Shown: positions 41,374-52,143 of the stretch, in pieces
Layout of the letters: each line of letters starts with the position of its first letter
Numbering within the stretch: position 1 is the first letter of the stretch
DNA from: Dickeya aquatica
GTDB lineage: Bacteria; Pseudomonadota; Gammaproteobacteria; Enterobacterales; Enterobacteriaceae
Assembly: GCF_900095885.1 (NCBI RefSeq)
Contig: NZ_LT615367.1
Span: 1,054,001 to 1,118,000 of the forward strand
Length of the DNA stretch: 64,000 nucleotides
Direction of reading: 5' to 3'
Notes under the pieces: model-generated
Seen by the model: the letters and a program-made list of their open reading frames with translations, nothing else
Told to the model about the DNA's origin: nothing
The model's database searches: none
Program-made: the position numbers and the translations under genes

Positions 41374-42564
41374 ATGAGTCAATTTATGTCAGAGCAAACT
41401 GTATCTCCTGCAATCGTCGTGTCCGATGCCATTACGGCTGCCCGTAGCGGCCAGCAAAAAATCAACCTGCTGGATTTTAATCGTCAGCAAATGCGCCTGT
41501 TTTTTGCCGAGCTGGGTGAAAAACCGTTCCGTGCCGATCAAGTCATGAAATGGATTTATCACTACTGTTGTGATGATTTTAATCAAATGACCGACATCAA
41601 TAAGGTGCTGCGCGGTAAGTTACAGGAGATAGCAGAAATCCGTGCGCCAGAGGTGGTGGATGAGCAGCGATCTTCTGATGGCACCATCAAGTGGGCTATT
41701 TTGGTTGATGGTCAGCGGGTGGAAACGGTGTACATACCCGAAGAAGAACGAGCGACGCTGTGTGTGTCATCGCAGGTCGGTTGTGCACTGGAGTGCAAAT
41801 TTTGTTCGACGGCTCAGCAGGGGTTCAACCGTAACCTGCGCGTTTCCGAGATTATCGGCCAGGTGTGGCGAGCAGCGAAAATTATCGGTGCGGCCAAAGT
41901 AACCGGCCAGCGCCCCATCACCAACGTGGTGATGATGGGCATGGGCGAGCCGTTGCTGAATTTGACCAATGTGGTGCCTGCGATGGAGATAATGCTGGAT
42001 GATTTTGGGTTTGGTCTCTCCAAGCGCCGGGTGACGCTTTCTACCTCCGGTGTGGTGCCTGCTTTGGATAAGCTGGGTGACATGATTGATGTTGCGCTGG
42101 CGATATCGCTGCATGCGCCGACGGATGAAATCCGCAATGAAATCATGCCAATCAATAAAAAATATAACATCGAAACCTTCCTGGCTGCCGTACGACGCTA
42201 TCTGGATAAATCCAATGCCAATCAGGGGCGAGTGACGGTGGAGTACGTGATGTTAGACCACATCAATGATGGTACTGAGCACGCCCATCAACTGGCGGAA
42301 TGCCTGAAAGACACACCATGTAAAATTAACCTTATCCCCTGGAACCCGTTCCCCGGTGCGCCTTATGGTCGCAGCTCGAATAGCCGCGTAGACAGATTTT
42401 CCAAGGTACTGATGGAGTATGGTTTTACCACTATCGTGCGTAAGACCCGAGGTGATGACATCGATGCCGCCTGTGGACAGCTGGCTGGTGAAGTGGTGGA
42501 CAGAACCAAGCGCACGCTCAAGAAAAAAATGCAACGCGAGACGATTGCAGTAAAAAGCGTCTGA
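41374..42564 (+). CDS. rlmN: Dual-specificity RNA methyltransferase RlmN
   Basis: Radical SAM enzyme that methylates C2 of A2503 in 23S rRNA and A37 in several tRNAs. Cluster motif [20 protein letters not shown] region MGMGEPLLN and the C-terminal catalytic Cys in [12 protein letters not shown] are present. Start at 41374 (MSQFMSEQ, 396 aa) follows ACGAGG closely; ATG at 41386 (MSEQ, 392 aa) is the E. coli-like alternative. Followed by a loose hairpin region (42604-42629) and pilW. Confidence 0.95.
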   Translation: MSQFMSEQTVSPAIVVSDAITAARSGQQKINLLDFNRQQMRLFFAELGEKPFRADQVMKWIYHYCCDDFNQMTDINKVLRGKLQEIAEIRAPEVVDEQRSSDGTIKWAILVDGQRVETVYIPEEERATLCVSSQVGCALECKFCSTAQQGFNRNLRVSEIIGQVWRAAKIIGAAKVTGQRPITNVVMMGMGEPLLNLTNVVPAMEIMLDDFGFGLSKRRVTLSTSGVVPALDKLGDMIDVALAISLHAPTDEIRNEIMPINKKYNIETFLAAVRRYLDKSNANQGRVTVEYVMLDHINDGTEHAHQLAECLKDTPCKINLIPWNPFPGAPYGRSSNSRVDRFSKVLMEYGFTTIVRKTRGDDIDAACGQLAGEVVDRTKRTLKKKMQRETIAVKSV

Positions 42565-42785
42565 AACCGATGCCAAATCAACCTGCTTGCGCCGGAAAGC
42601 AGGTGATAAATCCCCTTGTGGGGCTTATCATATCCGCATGTTCCGGCACATAGCTGTGCTGGCATTGCTGCCTGGCTGAGGGACATCAGCCGAAAAGAGT
42701 CAGACAGTTGCCGCAAACAGATTGGGCGAAAGTGCGCTATGATGTTGCAGCCTTAACATGCCAGGATGGCATAGCGGGAGTCACA

Positions 42786-43547
42786 ATGATAAGGATATCA
42801 GCCAGTGCCGTACGCATTGGCATCATGAGTGTTGCCTTGATGATTGCAGGGTGTGCGTCGTTGTCCTCCGCGCCTTCTGGTTCTGGAGCTGCTCAAACGC
42901 GATTGCAACTGGGGCTGGAGTATCTGGTTCGTGATCATGTTGAAGCCGCCCGAGATAATCTGCAAAAAGCAGAGCGCGTGGCCCCCATGGATGTTCAGGT
43001 GCAACTCGGAATGGCTCTTTATGAGCAGCATATTGGTGAAAATCAGGCGGCTGAAAAGCGCTACCGGCGTTTGTTACAACAGTCACCGGCAAACGGCAGT
43101 GTGCTGAATAATTACGGTGCGTTTCTCTGCCGTTTAGGGCAGTATGTAGCGGCGCAACAGCAGTTTGATGCTGCTGTGCAACTTGCTGATTACCATCAGG
43201 TTGCTGATGCGCTTGAGAATGCAGGATATTGTTTTCTCAACGCCGGTCGTACGCAAGATGCAGCACAGTGGCTTGGTCGTGCGCTGAGGTATGAGCCGGG
43301 TAAAGGGAATCGACTGTTGGCAGAAGCAAACAGTCGTTTTGCTGCCGGGGATTATGAGCAGGCGCAGATGCTGCTCCTGAGGGTTTATCAGCCACGGCTT
43401 GCGGCCAGCGCCGAAAGCCTGTGGTTACAGATTCGTTTCGCCGCGCGGGCTGAAAAACATGACGATGTTGAACGTTATGGCAAGCAGCTGGCGCGAAGTT
43501 TTCCACAATCCAAACAGTACCAGCAGTTCTTAGCTAATGAATACTGA
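42786..43547 (+). CDS. pilW: TPR lipoprotein PilW/PilF type
   Basis: 253 aa from ATG at 42786 (GGGAG before it). Signal peptide with lipobox MIAGC and then about six tetratricopeptide repeats (for example [28 protein letters not shown]). Homologues assist type IV pilus secretin assembly; in enterobacteria the gene is kept next to rodZ even without visible pil genes nearby. It overlaps rodZ by 11 bases. Confidence 0.88.
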   Translation: MIRISASAVRIGIMSVALMIAGCASLSSAPSGSGAAQTRLQLGLEYLVRDHVEAARDNLQKAERVAPMDVQVQLGMALYEQHIGENQAAEKRYRRLLQQSPANGSVLNNYGAFLCRLGQYVAAQQQFDAAVQLADYHQVADALENAGYCFLNAGRTQDAAQWLGRALRYEPGKGNRLLAEANSRFAAGDYEQAQMLLLRVYQPRLAASAESLWLQIRFAARAEKHDDVERYGKQLARSFPQSKQYQQFLANEY

Positions 43548-44538
43548 AGCCACTCAAGATAATACTGTAGCAACAATAATGACCCCCGGTGAGCGTTTAC
43601 GTGATGCGCGTGAGCGTTTGGGACTGACGCAACAGGTTGTTGCCGAGCGGTTGTGTCTGAAAATATCGACCGTTCGAGAGATAGAAGACAATAATACGCC
43701 TGCTGGCCTCGCCCCGACGTTCCTGCGTGGTTACATCCGTTCTTACGCTCGTCTGGTTCACCTTCCTGAAGACGAACTGCTGCCGATGCTGGAAAAGCAG
43801 GTTGTGCCAAGCCGTGTTGCGAATGTTGCACCAATGCAGCGTCTTGCGTTGGGTAAAAGCCGCAAAAAGCGCGACGGCTGGCTGATGCTGTTTACCTGGC
43901 TTATCCTGATAGGTGTGTTGGGGTTGACGGTGGCGTGGTGGTGGCAAAACCATCAGGCTCAGCAGCAGGAAATCAATTCCATGGTGGATCATGCCAATGC
44001 CCCGCAGAACCGCAAAGCGGCACAGACTGGTGATGATGCTGAGCCGGTGGACGATGACGGTGTCGCCGCTGATGCTGCTTTAGGGGCTGCGGGTGGTGTG
44101 GCCGCGACAAATTCTGTTGCATCAGCAAGCGGTTCGTCAACTGGCACGCCTGCAACGCCAGCCTCATCAGCAGGCGCGGCGGTGAGCGCAACTGCCACAT
44201 CGCCTTCCGCTACACCTGCCTCACAACCGCTGTTGGAACAGTCGGCTACGGCACCTGCCAGTACGCTTGCGGCAACCCAAGCCGCCAATGAACCCGGCGC
44301 GCTTTCCCTGCGCTTCACTGCCGATTGCTGGCTGGAAGTGGTGGATGCCACGGGCAAGAAACTGTTAAGTGGTGTACAGCGTGGCGGGTCTGCGCTGAGT
44401 GTATCCGGCCAGGCTCCGTATCGTTTGAAGATTGGGGCTCCCGGTGCATTACAGATAGAGTTCCAGGGTAAACCGGTGGATCTGAGCCGTTTTGTGAAAA
44501 GCCATCAGGTGGCGCGTTTGACGCTAACGGCTGAGTGA
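43537..44538 (+). CDS. rodZ: Cytoskeletal protein RodZ
   Basis: Bitopic membrane protein linking MreB to the cell wall elongation machinery. 333 aa: N-terminal helix-turn-helix domain (about 17-85) that binds MreB, basic KSRKKRDGW before the membrane segment (about 115-136), an Ala/Ser/Thr-rich low-complexity periplasmic linker (about 165-245), and a C-terminal DUF4115 beta domain ([20 protein letters not shown]). Cotranscribed with pilW and probably ispG. Confidence 0.94.
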   Translation: MNTEATQDNTVATIMTPGERLRDARERLGLTQQVVAERLCLKISTVREIEDNNTPAGLAPTFLRGYIRSYARLVHLPEDELLPMLEKQVVPSRVANVAPMQRLALGKSRKKRDGWLMLFTWLILIGVLGLTVAWWWQNHQAQQQEINSMVDHANAPQNRKAAQTGDDAEPVDDDGVAADAALGAAGGVAATNSVASASGSSTGTPATPASSAGAAVSATATSPSATPASQPLLEQSATAPASTLAATQAANEPGALSLRFTADCWLEVVDATGKKLLSGVQRGGSALSVSGQAPYRLKIGAPGALQIEFQGKPVDLSRFVKSHQVARLTLTAE

Positions 44539-44569
44539 TCTGTCGTACAGGCAATGTGGAGAAGAAGTA

Positions 44570-45691
44570 ATGCATAATCCAGCACCCATCAACCGCCGAA
44601 AATCAACCCGGATTTACGTCGGCAAGGTGCCGGTCGGTGATGGTGCGCCCATTGCGGTGCAATCCATGACCAACACCCGCACTACCGACGTTGACGCGAC
44701 TGTCAGGCAGATAAAAGCATTAGAGCGGGTTGGTGTGGATATCGTGCGAGTTTCCGTACCGACTATGGACGCAGCCGAAGCGTTTCGACTCATCAAACAG
44801 CAGGTGAATGTTCCGCTGGTGGCGGATATCCATTTTGACTACCGTATTGCGCTGAAAGTGGCCGAATACGGGGTGGACTGCTTGCGTATTAACCCCGGTA
44901 ACATCGGCAATGAAGAGCGCATTCGTTCGGTTGTCGATTGTGCGCGGGATAAAAATATCCCCATTCGTATCGGTGTTAATGCAGGTTCGCTGGAAAAAGA
45001 CTTGCAGGAAAAATACGGCGAGCCGACGCCACAGGCATTGCTGGAATCGGCAATGCGGCATGTGGATATTCTTGATCGTTTGAATTTTCATACGTTTAAA
45101 GTCAGCGTCAAAGCCTCGGATGTGTTTCTTGCCGTAGAGTCTTATCGCCTGCTGGCCGCTCAGATTGAGCAACCGTTGCACCTTGGCATTACCGAAGCCG
45201 GTGGTGCACGCAGTGGTGCGGTTAAATCCGCCATTGGTCTTGGCCTGCTGCTTTCAGAAGGCATTGGTGACACGTTGCGTATTTCGCTGGCCGCAGACCC
45301 GGTGGAAGAAGTCAAAGTCGGTTTTGATATTCTCAAATCACTGCGTATTCGCTCCCGGGGTATCAACTTTATTGCCTGCCCAACCTGTTCCCGTCAGGAG
45401 TTCGATGTCATAGGTACGGTCAACGCGCTGGAACAGCGCCTTGAAGACATCATTACACCAATGGATGTGTCAATCATTGGCTGTGTTGTCAACGGGCCGG
45501 GTGAGGCGCTGGTGTCAACGCTTGGCGTGACTGGTGGCAACAAGAAAAGCGGCTTTTATGAAGATGGTGTACGGCAAAAAGAGCGTTTTGATAACGATGA
45601 TATGATAGAACAGCTGGAAGCGAAAATTCGTGCCAAAGCGGCAATGCTGGATGAAACCCAGCGTATTGCTATCAATGTCGTGGAAAAGTGA
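44570..45691 (+). CDS. ispG: 4-hydroxy-3-methylbut-2-enyl-diphosphate synthase IspG (GcpE)
   Basis: [4Fe-4S] enzyme of the MEP isoprenoid pathway that reduces MEcPP to HMBPP. 373 aa. N-terminal TIM barrel beginning [17 protein letters not shown]-terminal cluster domain with ACPTCSR and [12 protein letters not shown]. Needs Fe-S clusters made by the isc operon in this window. Confidence 0.97.
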   Translation: MHNPAPINRRKSTRIYVGKVPVGDGAPIAVQSMTNTRTTDVDATVRQIKALERVGVDIVRVSVPTMDAAEAFRLIKQQVNVPLVADIHFDYRIALKVAEYGVDCLRINPGNIGNEERIRSVVDCARDKNIPIRIGVNAGSLEKDLQEKYGEPTPQALLESAMRHVDILDRLNFHTFKVSVKASDVFLAVESYRLLAAQIEQPLHLGITEAGGARSGAVKSAIGLGLLLSEGIGDTLRISLAADPVEEVKVGFDILKSLRIRSRGINFIACPTCSRQEFDVIGTVNALEQRLEDIITPMDVSIIGCVVNGPGEALVSTLGVTGGNKKSGFYEDGVRQKERFDNDDMIEQLEAKIRAKAAMLDETQRIAINVVEK

Positions 45692-45770
45692 CCGACGATG
45701 CAGGCAGGCGGCGTGCGCTGTTTCTGCCTGAATCGACAGGCCCGCTACAGGCTCAGTAAGGCGCGGCACA

Positions 45771-45800
45771 TTGAAGAGATGCGATTGTTGCTCCTATAAT
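45771..45800 (+). promoter_or_regulatory. Probable hisS promoter
   Basis: TTGAAG at 45771-45776 and TATAAT at 45795-45800 with an 18-base spacer, about 70 bases upstream of hisS. Confidence 0.7.
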
Positions 45801-45871
45801 CGGGTCTGTTTTGGCAAAACACATCATTATTTCGAAAATACACCATTTCGAATCACACATAGAGAATTGAC

Positions 45872-47146
45872 GTGGCAAAGAATATTCAAGCCATCCGTGG
45901 CATGAACGACTATCTGCCAGCCGAAACGGCATTGTGGCAGCGCATTGAGGACAGCCTGAAACAGGTACTTCGTGGTTACGGTTATAACGAAATCCGTGTG
46001 CCGATTGTCGAGCAGACTTCGCTGTTCAAACGTGCGATTGGTGAAGTGACCGATGTGGTCGAAAAAGAAATGTACACGTTTGAAGACCGCAACGGCGACA
46101 GCCTGACGCTGCGACCCGAGGGGACAGCCGGGTGTGTGCGAGCCGGAATTGAACATGGCATTTTGTATAATCAGGAGCAGCGCCTGTGGTATATCGGGCC
46201 GATGTTCCGACATGAGCGTCCTCAAAAGGGGCGTTATCGTCAGTTTCATCAGTTAGGATGTGAGGTGTTCGGTTTAAAAGGGCCGGATATTGACGCGGAA
46301 TTGATCCTGATGACCGCGCGTTGGTGGCGAGTGTTGGGCATTGACCAGCACGTTAGTCTGGAGCTCAACTCTATCGGTTCCCTTGAGGCTCGAGCCCGTT
46401 ATCGTGAGGCTCTGATCGCTTTTCTGGAGCAGCATAAAGATAAGCTTGATGAAGACTGCTTACGCCGCATGTACACCAACCCATTGCGCGTGCTCGACTC
46501 TAAAAATGCACAGGTGCAAGCCTTGCTTAATGATGCGCCGGTGCTGACGGATTATCTGGATGATGAGTCCCGAGCACATTTCAATGAATTGTGTGAACTT
46601 TTAACCCTCTCAGGTATCCCATATAAGGTCAATTCGAGACTGGTTCGTGGGTTGGATTATTACAACCGTACCGTGTTTGAATGGGTAACCAGTAGCCTTG
46701 GTTCACAAGGTACAGTGTGTGGTGGTGGCCGTTACGATGGCATGGTGGAACAGTTGGGTGGCTCTGCTACGCCTGCTGTGGGCTTTGCCATGGGTCTTGA
46801 GCGCCTGGTACTGCTGGTACAAACCGTTAATCCGTCATTTGTGGCTCAAGCCGGTGTTGATGTGTACCTCATCGCCTCAGGCAGCGGCACGCAACATGCG
46901 GCAATTCAACTGGCAGAGAAAGTGCGTGATGAGTTGCCGCAGTTAAAGCTGATGACCAATTACGGTGGCGGTAATTTCAAAAAACAGTTTACCCGTGCGG
47001 ATAAGAGTGGTGCCCGGGTGGCGCTGGTGCTGGGTGAAAATGAAGTGGCTGCCGGACAGGTGGTGGTGAAAAACCTCACCAGCGGCGAACAGGAAACCCT
47101 GGTACAAGCGGATGTGGCAGCGCGTCTGGTGGCGTTACTGAATTAA
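45872..47146 (+). CDS. hisS: Histidyl-tRNA synthetase HisS
   Basis: Class II aminoacyl-tRNA synthetase, 424 aa. GTG start as in E. coli (protein start [15 protein letters not shown]). Motif 2 [21 protein letters not shown] and His-specific [15 protein letters not shown] are intact, with the C-terminal anticodon-binding domain from about 325. First of hisS-yfgM-bamB. Confidence 0.97.
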   Translation: MAKNIQAIRGMNDYLPAETALWQRIEDSLKQVLRGYGYNEIRVPIVEQTSLFKRAIGEVTDVVEKEMYTFEDRNGDSLTLRPEGTAGCVRAGIEHGILYNQEQRLWYIGPMFRHERPQKGRYRQFHQLGCEVFGLKGPDIDAELILMTARWWRVLGIDQHVSLELNSIGSLEARARYREALIAFLEQHKDKLDEDCLRRMYTNPLRVLDSKNAQVQALLNDAPVLTDYLDDESRAHFNELCELLTLSGIPYKVNSRLVRGLDYYNRTVFEWVTSSLGSQGTVCGGGRYDGMVEQLGGSATPAVGFAMGLERLVLLVQTVNPSFVAQAGVDVYLIASGSGTQHAAIQLAEKVRDELPQLKLMTNYGGGNFKKQFTRADKSGARVALVLGENEVAAGQVVVKNLTSGEQETLVQADVAARLVALLN

Positions 47147-47159
47147 GGAGAAAGGCAGC

Positions 47160-47780
47160 GTGGAAGTCTATACCACTGAGAATGAACAGATTGATGCACT
47201 TCGCCGTTTCTTTGTTGAGAATGGCAAAGCATTGGCTATCGGCGTTGTGCTGGGCATTGGTGCTCTGGTGGGCTGGCGTTTCTGGCAGAACCACCAGGAG
47301 AGCAGCACGATGGCAACGTCTGCTGCTTATCAACAGGTTACGGAGTCTCTGTCTGCTGGCACAACAGAAGGTGTTGCAGGCGCAGAGCAGTTTGCGGCCG
47401 GTGATCATGGCAATTATGGTGCGTTAACGTCGCTGGCTCTGGCGCACCAGTTTGTAGAAAAAAATGATATCACCAAGGCTGAACAGCAACTGCGTCAGGC
47501 ACAGGGGCAGACTAAAGATGGTGATTTGCAAGCGCTAATCACGCTGCGTCTGGCTCGTGTTCAGCTACAGCAGAAAAAACCGGATGATGCACTCAAAACA
47601 CTCGAGTCTGTCAAATCTGAAAGCTGGGTGGCAATGGTTGCCGATGTGCGTGGCGATGTGCTGGTCAGTAAAGGTGATAGTCAGGGTGCGCGCGAGGCTT
47701 ACAATAAAGCCATGGCAGCGAAACCTTCTCAGGGACTGCAATCTCTGTTACGTATCAAACTGAATAATCTGCCCAGTTAA
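47160..47780 (+). CDS. yfgM: YfgM, SecYEG-associated membrane protein
   Basis: 206 aa, GTG start 13 bases after hisS behind AGAAAGG. An N-terminal membrane segment (about 20-42, ALAIGVVLGIGALVGWRFW) is followed by a periplasmic TPR-like domain. In E. coli YfgM works with PpiD at the Sec translocon. Order hisS-yfgM-bamB is conserved. Confidence 0.93.
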   Translation: MEVYTTENEQIDALRRFFVENGKALAIGVVLGIGALVGWRFWQNHQESSTMATSAAYQQVTESLSAGTTEGVAGAEQFAAGDHGNYGALTSLALAHQFVEKNDITKAEQQLRQAQGQTKDGDLQALITLRLARVQLQQKKPDDALKTLESVKSESWVAMVADVRGDVLVSKGDSQGAREAYNKAMAAKPSQGLQSLLRIKLNNLPS

Positions 47781-47790
47781 GAGGGACTTC

Positions 47791-48972
47791 ATGCAATTGC
47801 GTAAAACACTGTTGGTCGGACTGGTTGCTGTAACCCTGTTAAGCGGTTGTTCGCTGTTTGATCGTGAAGAAGATGTGGTAAAAATGTCGCCACTGCCGCA
47901 GGTGAATAGCCAGTTTACGCCAGCCAAAGTCTGGAGTCGCTCTGTTGGCGGTGGTACAGGAGAGTTTTACTCAAACCTGCGCCCCGCATGGCAGGATAAC
48001 CGCGTTTATGCCGCCGATCGTCATGGCATGGTAAAAGCCCTGGATCTTAACAGCGGCGAAGAGAAATGGCGGGCTGATTTATCACAGAAAACCGGTTTGC
48101 TCTCCAGCAATGTTCCTGCGTTGCTCTCTGGTGGTGTGTCCGTATCGGGCAACCATGTGTATGTCGGTAGCGAGCGTGCGCAGTTGTTTGCGCTTAATGC
48201 CGATGATGGCTCTGTGTTATGGCAGACCAAAGTTGCAGGCGAGGTGCTGTCTCGTCCGGTAATCAGCGATGGTGTGGTACTGGTGCACACCAGTAATGGT
48301 ATGTTACAGGCGCTTGGCGAATCTGACGGTGCCATCAAATGGACGGTGAACCTGGACATGCCTGCGCTTTCACTGCGTGGTGAATCAGCACCGGTCGCCG
48401 CTTTTGGTGCAGCTATTGTCGGTGGCGATAATGGCCGCGTTAGCGCAGTGATGATTAATCAAGGGCAGTTGATTTGGCAGCAACGTATCTCCCAGCCCGG
48501 TGGAGCAACCGAGATAGCACGCCTTAACGACGTTGATACCACGCCAGTTGTAGCGGGGGATGTGGTTTATGCGCTTGGCTATAACGGCAACCTGACGGCA
48601 CTTGATCTGCGTTCTGGTCAGGTAAGCTGGAAGCGCGAAATCGGTTCGGTCAATGATTTTATTGTTGATGGTTCGCGCATCTATCTGGTGGATCAGGACG
48701 ATCGTGTCGTGGCGCTGAATACCAGCGGTGGTGTGGTCGTCTGGAAGCAGGGAGATTTGTTGCACCGTAACCTGACTGCGCCAGTGCTGTATAACGGTTA
48801 TCTGGTGGTGGGTGATGCGGAAGGCTATCTCCACTGGATAGACACCGTCGATGGCCGCTTTGTTTCCCAGCAGAAAGTGGACAGCTCAGGTCTGCTGAGT
48901 AAGCCAGTGGTGGCCAGCGATAAGCTGCTGGTGCAGGCGAAAGGCGGTGAAGTTTACGCCTTTACCCGTTAA
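47791..48972 (+). CDS. bamB: Outer membrane assembly lipoprotein BamB
   Basis: Eight-bladed beta-propeller lipoprotein of the BAM complex. 393 aa, lipobox LLSGC (Cys20). Repeated propeller blades such as VKALDLNSGEEKWRADLS, LFALNADDGSVLWQTKV and LTALDLRSGQVSWKREIG. Begins ten bases after yfgM with AAGAGGG as ribosome site; a terminator follows. Confidence 0.96.
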   Translation: MQLRKTLLVGLVAVTLLSGCSLFDREEDVVKMSPLPQVNSQFTPAKVWSRSVGGGTGEFYSNLRPAWQDNRVYAADRHGMVKALDLNSGEEKWRADLSQKTGLLSSNVPALLSGGVSVSGNHVYVGSERAQLFALNADDGSVLWQTKVAGEVLSRPVISDGVVLVHTSNGMLQALGESDGAIKWTVNLDMPALSLRGESAPVAAFGAAIVGGDNGRVSAVMINQGQLIWQQRISQPGGATEIARLNDVDTTPVVAGDVVYALGYNGNLTALDLRSGQVSWKREIGSVNDFIVDGSRIYLVDQDDRVVALNTSGGVVVWKQGDLLHRNLTAPVLYNGYLVVGDAEGYLHWIDTVDGRFVSQQKVDSSGLLSKPVVASDKLLVQAKGGEVYAFTR

Positions 48973-49006
48973 CCCTTTCTGTGCCCGGGCAGCCAACTGC
49001 CCTGAT

Positions 49007-49045
49007 AACGGCTCCTGATATCATCAGGGGCCGTTTCGTCTTTTA
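49007..49045 (+). terminator. bamB terminator
   Basis: AACGGCTCCTGAT / ATCAGGGGCCGTT with one G-T pair, short loop, then TCGTCTTTT. Confidence 0.85.
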
Positions 49046-49102
49046 TCATCAGCAGAGAATTCTGCTGTAACAAGTTGAATTATAAGCAATGAGGTTGTAA
49101 CA

Positions 49103-50593
49103 ATGATACCTGTCGTCGCGCTTGTCGGGCGCCCGAATGTGGGTAAATCCACGCTGTTTAACCGCCTGACGCGCACCCGTGACGCCTTGGTGGCGGATTT
49201 CCCTGGGCTGACGCGTGACCGCAAGTATGGTCGTGCTGAAGTCGAAGGCAATGAGTTCATCATCATCGATACCGGTGGTATTGATGGCAATGAAGATGGT
49301 GTTGAAACCCGAATGGCCGCACAGTCGTTGCTGGCGATTGAAGAGGCCGACATCGTGCTGTTTTTGGTGGATGCCCGCGATGGGCTGATGCCTGCCGATC
49401 ACGCTATTGCCCAACACCTGCGCACCCGTGAAAAAGATACCTTTCTGGTCGCAAATAAAATCGATGGTATCGATATCGATACCGGTGTTGCAGATTTTTA
49501 CTCGCTTGGCCTGGGGGAGGTCTACCCTATTGCCGCATCCCATGGCCGGGGGGTCACTGCGTTGCTGGAAAAGGTGCTGTTGCCGTTCGCAACTGACCCT
49601 CAGGAAGAGGCGCGTGAACTGACTGAAGAAGAAGAGAATGCAGCGTATTGGGAGCAGTTGGCGCAGGCGCAAGCCCTTGATGACGATGAGTCAGAAAATG
49701 AGGCTCCCAATCTGGAAGGATTGCCTATCAAGCTTGCTATCGTCGGGCGGCCAAATGTCGGTAAATCAACGCTGACTAACCGGATCCTCGGTGAAGACAG
49801 GGTGGTGGTCTACGACATGCCGGGCACCACGCGTGACAGCATCTATATCCCTATGGAGCGTGACGGTCGTGATTATGTCTTGATAGACACCGCCGGGGTT
49901 CGTAAGCGTGGCAAGATAACAGATACTGTTGAAAAGTTTTCTGTTATCAAGACATTACAAGCGATTGAAGATGCTAACGTGGTGCTGCTGGTGATTGATG
50001 CCCGTGAAGGGATTTCCGATCAGGACTTGTCGCTGTTGGGCTTTATTCTCAACTCTGGCCGTTCATTAGTCATCGTGGTGAACAAGTGGGATGGCTTATC
50101 ACAGGAAGTGAAAGAACAGGTTAAAGAAACGCTGGATCTGCGCCTTGGTTTTATTGATTTCGCGCGCATCCACTTTATTTCGGCCCTGCATGGCAGTGGC
50201 GTGGGTAATCTGTTTGAGTCAGTGAATGAGGCTTATGAGTGTTCGACGCGCCGTGTCGGCACCGCGATGTTGACCCGCATTATGCAAATGGCGGTGGACG
50301 ATCATCAGCCGCCGCTGGTGCGTGGCCGTCGCGTTAAGCTGAAATATGCGCATGCAGGCGGCTATAACCCGCCGATCGTAGTCATCCATGGGAATCAGGT
50401 TAAAGACTTGCCCGATTCTTACAAACGCTATTTGATGAACTACTATCGGCGCTCACTCGATGTGATGGGAACCCCAATCCGTATCCAGTTCAAGGAAGGG
50501 GAAAACCCGTTTGCCAACAAGCGAAACACGCTGACGCCAACTCAGTTGCGTAAACGTAAACGCCTGATGCAACATATCAAGAAAAGCAAATAA
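49103..50593 (+). CDS. der: Ribosome biogenesis GTPase Der (EngA)
   Basis: Essential GTPase with two G domains in tandem, acting in 50S assembly. 496 aa. P-loops GRPNVGKST at about residue 10 and again near 215; switch DTGGIDG and DTAGVRKRG; NKxD as NKID and NKWD; a C-terminal KH-like domain. An acidic linker ([13 protein letters not shown]) lies between the G domains. Confidence 0.97.
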   Translation: MIPVVALVGRPNVGKSTLFNRLTRTRDALVADFPGLTRDRKYGRAEVEGNEFIIIDTGGIDGNEDGVETRMAAQSLLAIEEADIVLFLVDARDGLMPADHAIAQHLRTREKDTFLVANKIDGIDIDTGVADFYSLGLGEVYPIAASHGRGVTALLEKVLLPFATDPQEEARELTEEEENAAYWEQLAQAQALDDDESENEAPNLEGLPIKLAIVGRPNVGKSTLTNRILGEDRVVVYDMPGTTRDSIYIPMERDGRDYVLIDTAGVRKRGKITDTVEKFSVIKTLQAIEDANVVLLVIDAREGISDQDLSLLGFILNSGRSLVIVVNKWDGLSQEVKEQVKETLDLRLGFIDFARIHFISALHGSGVGNLFESVNEAYECSTRRVGTAMLTRIMQMAVDDHQPPLVRGRRVKLKYAHAGGYNPPIVVIHGNQVKDLPDSYKRYLMNYYRRSLDVMGTPIRIQFKEGENPFANKRNTLTPTQLRKRKRLMQHIKKSK

Positions 50594-50615
50594 TCACTTA
50601 TTGCAGAGTGACTCG

Positions 50616-50640
50616 AAGGCGGGAGAAATCCCGCCTTATT
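50616..50640 (+). terminator. Hairpin after der
   Basis: AAGGCGGGA / TCCCGCCTT with loop GAAA; T-tract very short (ATTGT). Lies just before the zinc-ribbon gene. Confidence 0.65.
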
Positions 50641-50661
50641 GTCGAATCGAGTAGGGAAAAC

Positions 50662-50898
50662 ATGGTGTTAAGCGAGACCCACTGCCCTTCATGCCAGCAG
50701 CCCATGAGCGAAATGGCCGAGGCGCAGTATCGGTGTGAGCGCTGCAAACGTCAGTATCGGCGGGTGTTTCTGTGCCCTGATTGCGCACAGCCGTTGCAGG
50801 TATTGGCTGGCTGTGGCTCGAAAAGCTATTGGTGTGCTAACGGGCATGGCTTGATATCACGCACACGAATACACGTTCATTATCAGGATCTGGCATAA
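50662..50898 (+). CDS. yfgJ: Zinc-ribbon protein YfgJ
   Basis: 78-aa protein with four pairs of metal-binding residues: CPSC, CERC, CPDC and the C-terminal CANGHGLI, resembling E. coli YfgJ (71 aa), which lies at the same place after der. ATG at 50662 is preferred over one at 50608, which would run through the terminator hairpin. Probably a zinc-binding protein; function not known. Confidence 0.82.
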   Translation: MVLSETHCPSCQQPMSEMAEAQYRCERCKRQYRRVFLCPDCAQPLQVLAGCGSKSYWCANGHGLISRTRIHVHYQDLA

Positions 50899-50985
50899 CC
50901 ACAATAAGGCACTGGCCGCATGTGCTTTGAGCCCCTGATGTGTACAGCCCGGGTAAACCTTCTGGTATTTGCAAGCGTCCGTAAA

Positions 50986-52035
50986 TTACTCCAGCTCATG
51001 TTCATGAAGGATACCCGTATCAATGCCAACCTGATGCCAGGAGCGCATAACGGCTTCAGCAACGGCCGCATTAAAGCGTTTTTTTGCATGCTCAACGGTG
51101 AAACGGGCAAAAATAGAGAAATCGGCATTCTGTGGTAACTCTTTGTCGCATATTGCGTCATACCAAATCTGGCCCGCTTTTTCCCAGGCATAACCCCCCA
51201 GTGCGATAGCAGTGAGGTAAAACGCACGGTTTGGAATACCCGAGTTCAGGTGCACGCCGCCGTTATCCTCACGGGTGTTGACGAAGTCACGCATGTGGGC
51301 GGGCTGTGGGTCCGTACCAAGTAGCAGATCGTCGTAGGCGGTACCGGGGCGTGCCAGTGAACGTAATCCTTTGCCATCGATATCATCACTCAACAGGCCT
51401 TCACCGATAATCCAGTCGGCCTGCTGAACTTTCTGGTTGCGATGATACTGTTTAATCATCGATCCAAACACATCAGCCAGGGATTCACTCAGCGCACCAG
51501 ACTGGCGAAAATAGAGCAGGTTACTCTCGCTTTCGATAACTCCGTGTGACATTTCATGTGCAATGACATCCAGCGACAGGGTAAACCGGTTGAATATTTT
51601 GCCGTCGCCATCGCCAAACACCATCTGCTTACCGTCCCAGAACGCATTTTGGTAGTTTTTACCGTAATGCACGCTGGCAAGCAGCGGTAATCCTTTGTTA
51701 TCAAGTGAGTTACGGCCAAATACCTTCCAGAAAAAATCATGCACAACGGCCAACGCATTATAGGCTTCATCAGCCGCAGTATCGCCATTACCGGACTGAC
51801 CTTCTTTTCTGATAACGCTGCCGGGTAACGTTTGCTGGTGAGCTGCATCATAAATTTCACGCAGCACTTGCGTGTCAGCGCGTTCTTCATGGCTGACAGG
51901 ATGCGTAACTGCCGTGACCATCAACGACTGTACGTGCATCAGCGTTTGTTGTGCGCACCGACGCTCTTCATCGGATCCGTTATTGATAATACGATGCAAT
52001 ATATAGGGCGGAATAATGCTACGAGCGAACTTCAT
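50986..52035 (-). CDS. M4 (thermolysin-family) metalloprotease, protealysin-like
   Basis: Zinc metalloprotease of 349 aa with no Sec signal peptide. A short propeptide of about 50 residues carries the PPYILHRI motif (9-16) typical of protealysin-like proteases such as Serratia protealysin and Pectobacterium Prt1. Catalytic HEMSH (160-164) and downstream Glu184 in GALSESLADVFG are intact, as is the C-terminal His in HLNSGIPNRAFY context. Start set by AAGGAG. Serratia protealysin is encoded with a small inhibitor, emfourin; no such gene lies on either side here. Possible roles are virulence or intracellular proteolysis; the export route is unclear. Not in the E. coli order, so it is an insertion between yfgJ and xseA. 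Confidence 0.88.
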   Translation of the reverse strand: MKFARSIIPPYILHRIINNGSDEERRCAQQTLMHVQSLMVTAVTHPVSHEERADTQVLREIYDAAHQQTLPGSVIRKEGQSGNGDTAADEAYNALAVVHDFFWKVFGRNSLDNKGLPLLASVHYGKNYQNAFWDGKQMVFGDGDGKIFNRFTLSLDVIAHEMSHGVIESESNLLYFRQSGALSESLADVFGSMIKQYHRNQKVQQADWIIGEGLLSDDIDGKGLRSLARPGTAYDDLLLGTDPQPAHMRDFVNTREDNGGVHLNSGIPNRAFYLTAIALGGYAWEKAGQIWYDAICDKELPQNADFSIFARFTVEHAKKRFNAAVAEAVMRSWHQVGIDTGILHEHELE

Positions 52036-52143
52036 ACTTCATCTCCTTATGCCGGGCTCAAATATGGGTTGCAACATATTATCAACATTGTTTTACCCTG
52101 ATTGATCTACCACAGTGACGACACGATAAGTATAGCCTAATCA

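Noticed and set aside
42604..42629. Hairpin GATAAATCCCC / GGGGCTTATC after rlmN as terminator
   Set aside because: Stem is imperfect and no T-tract follows; recorded only as a hairpin in the rlmN entry.
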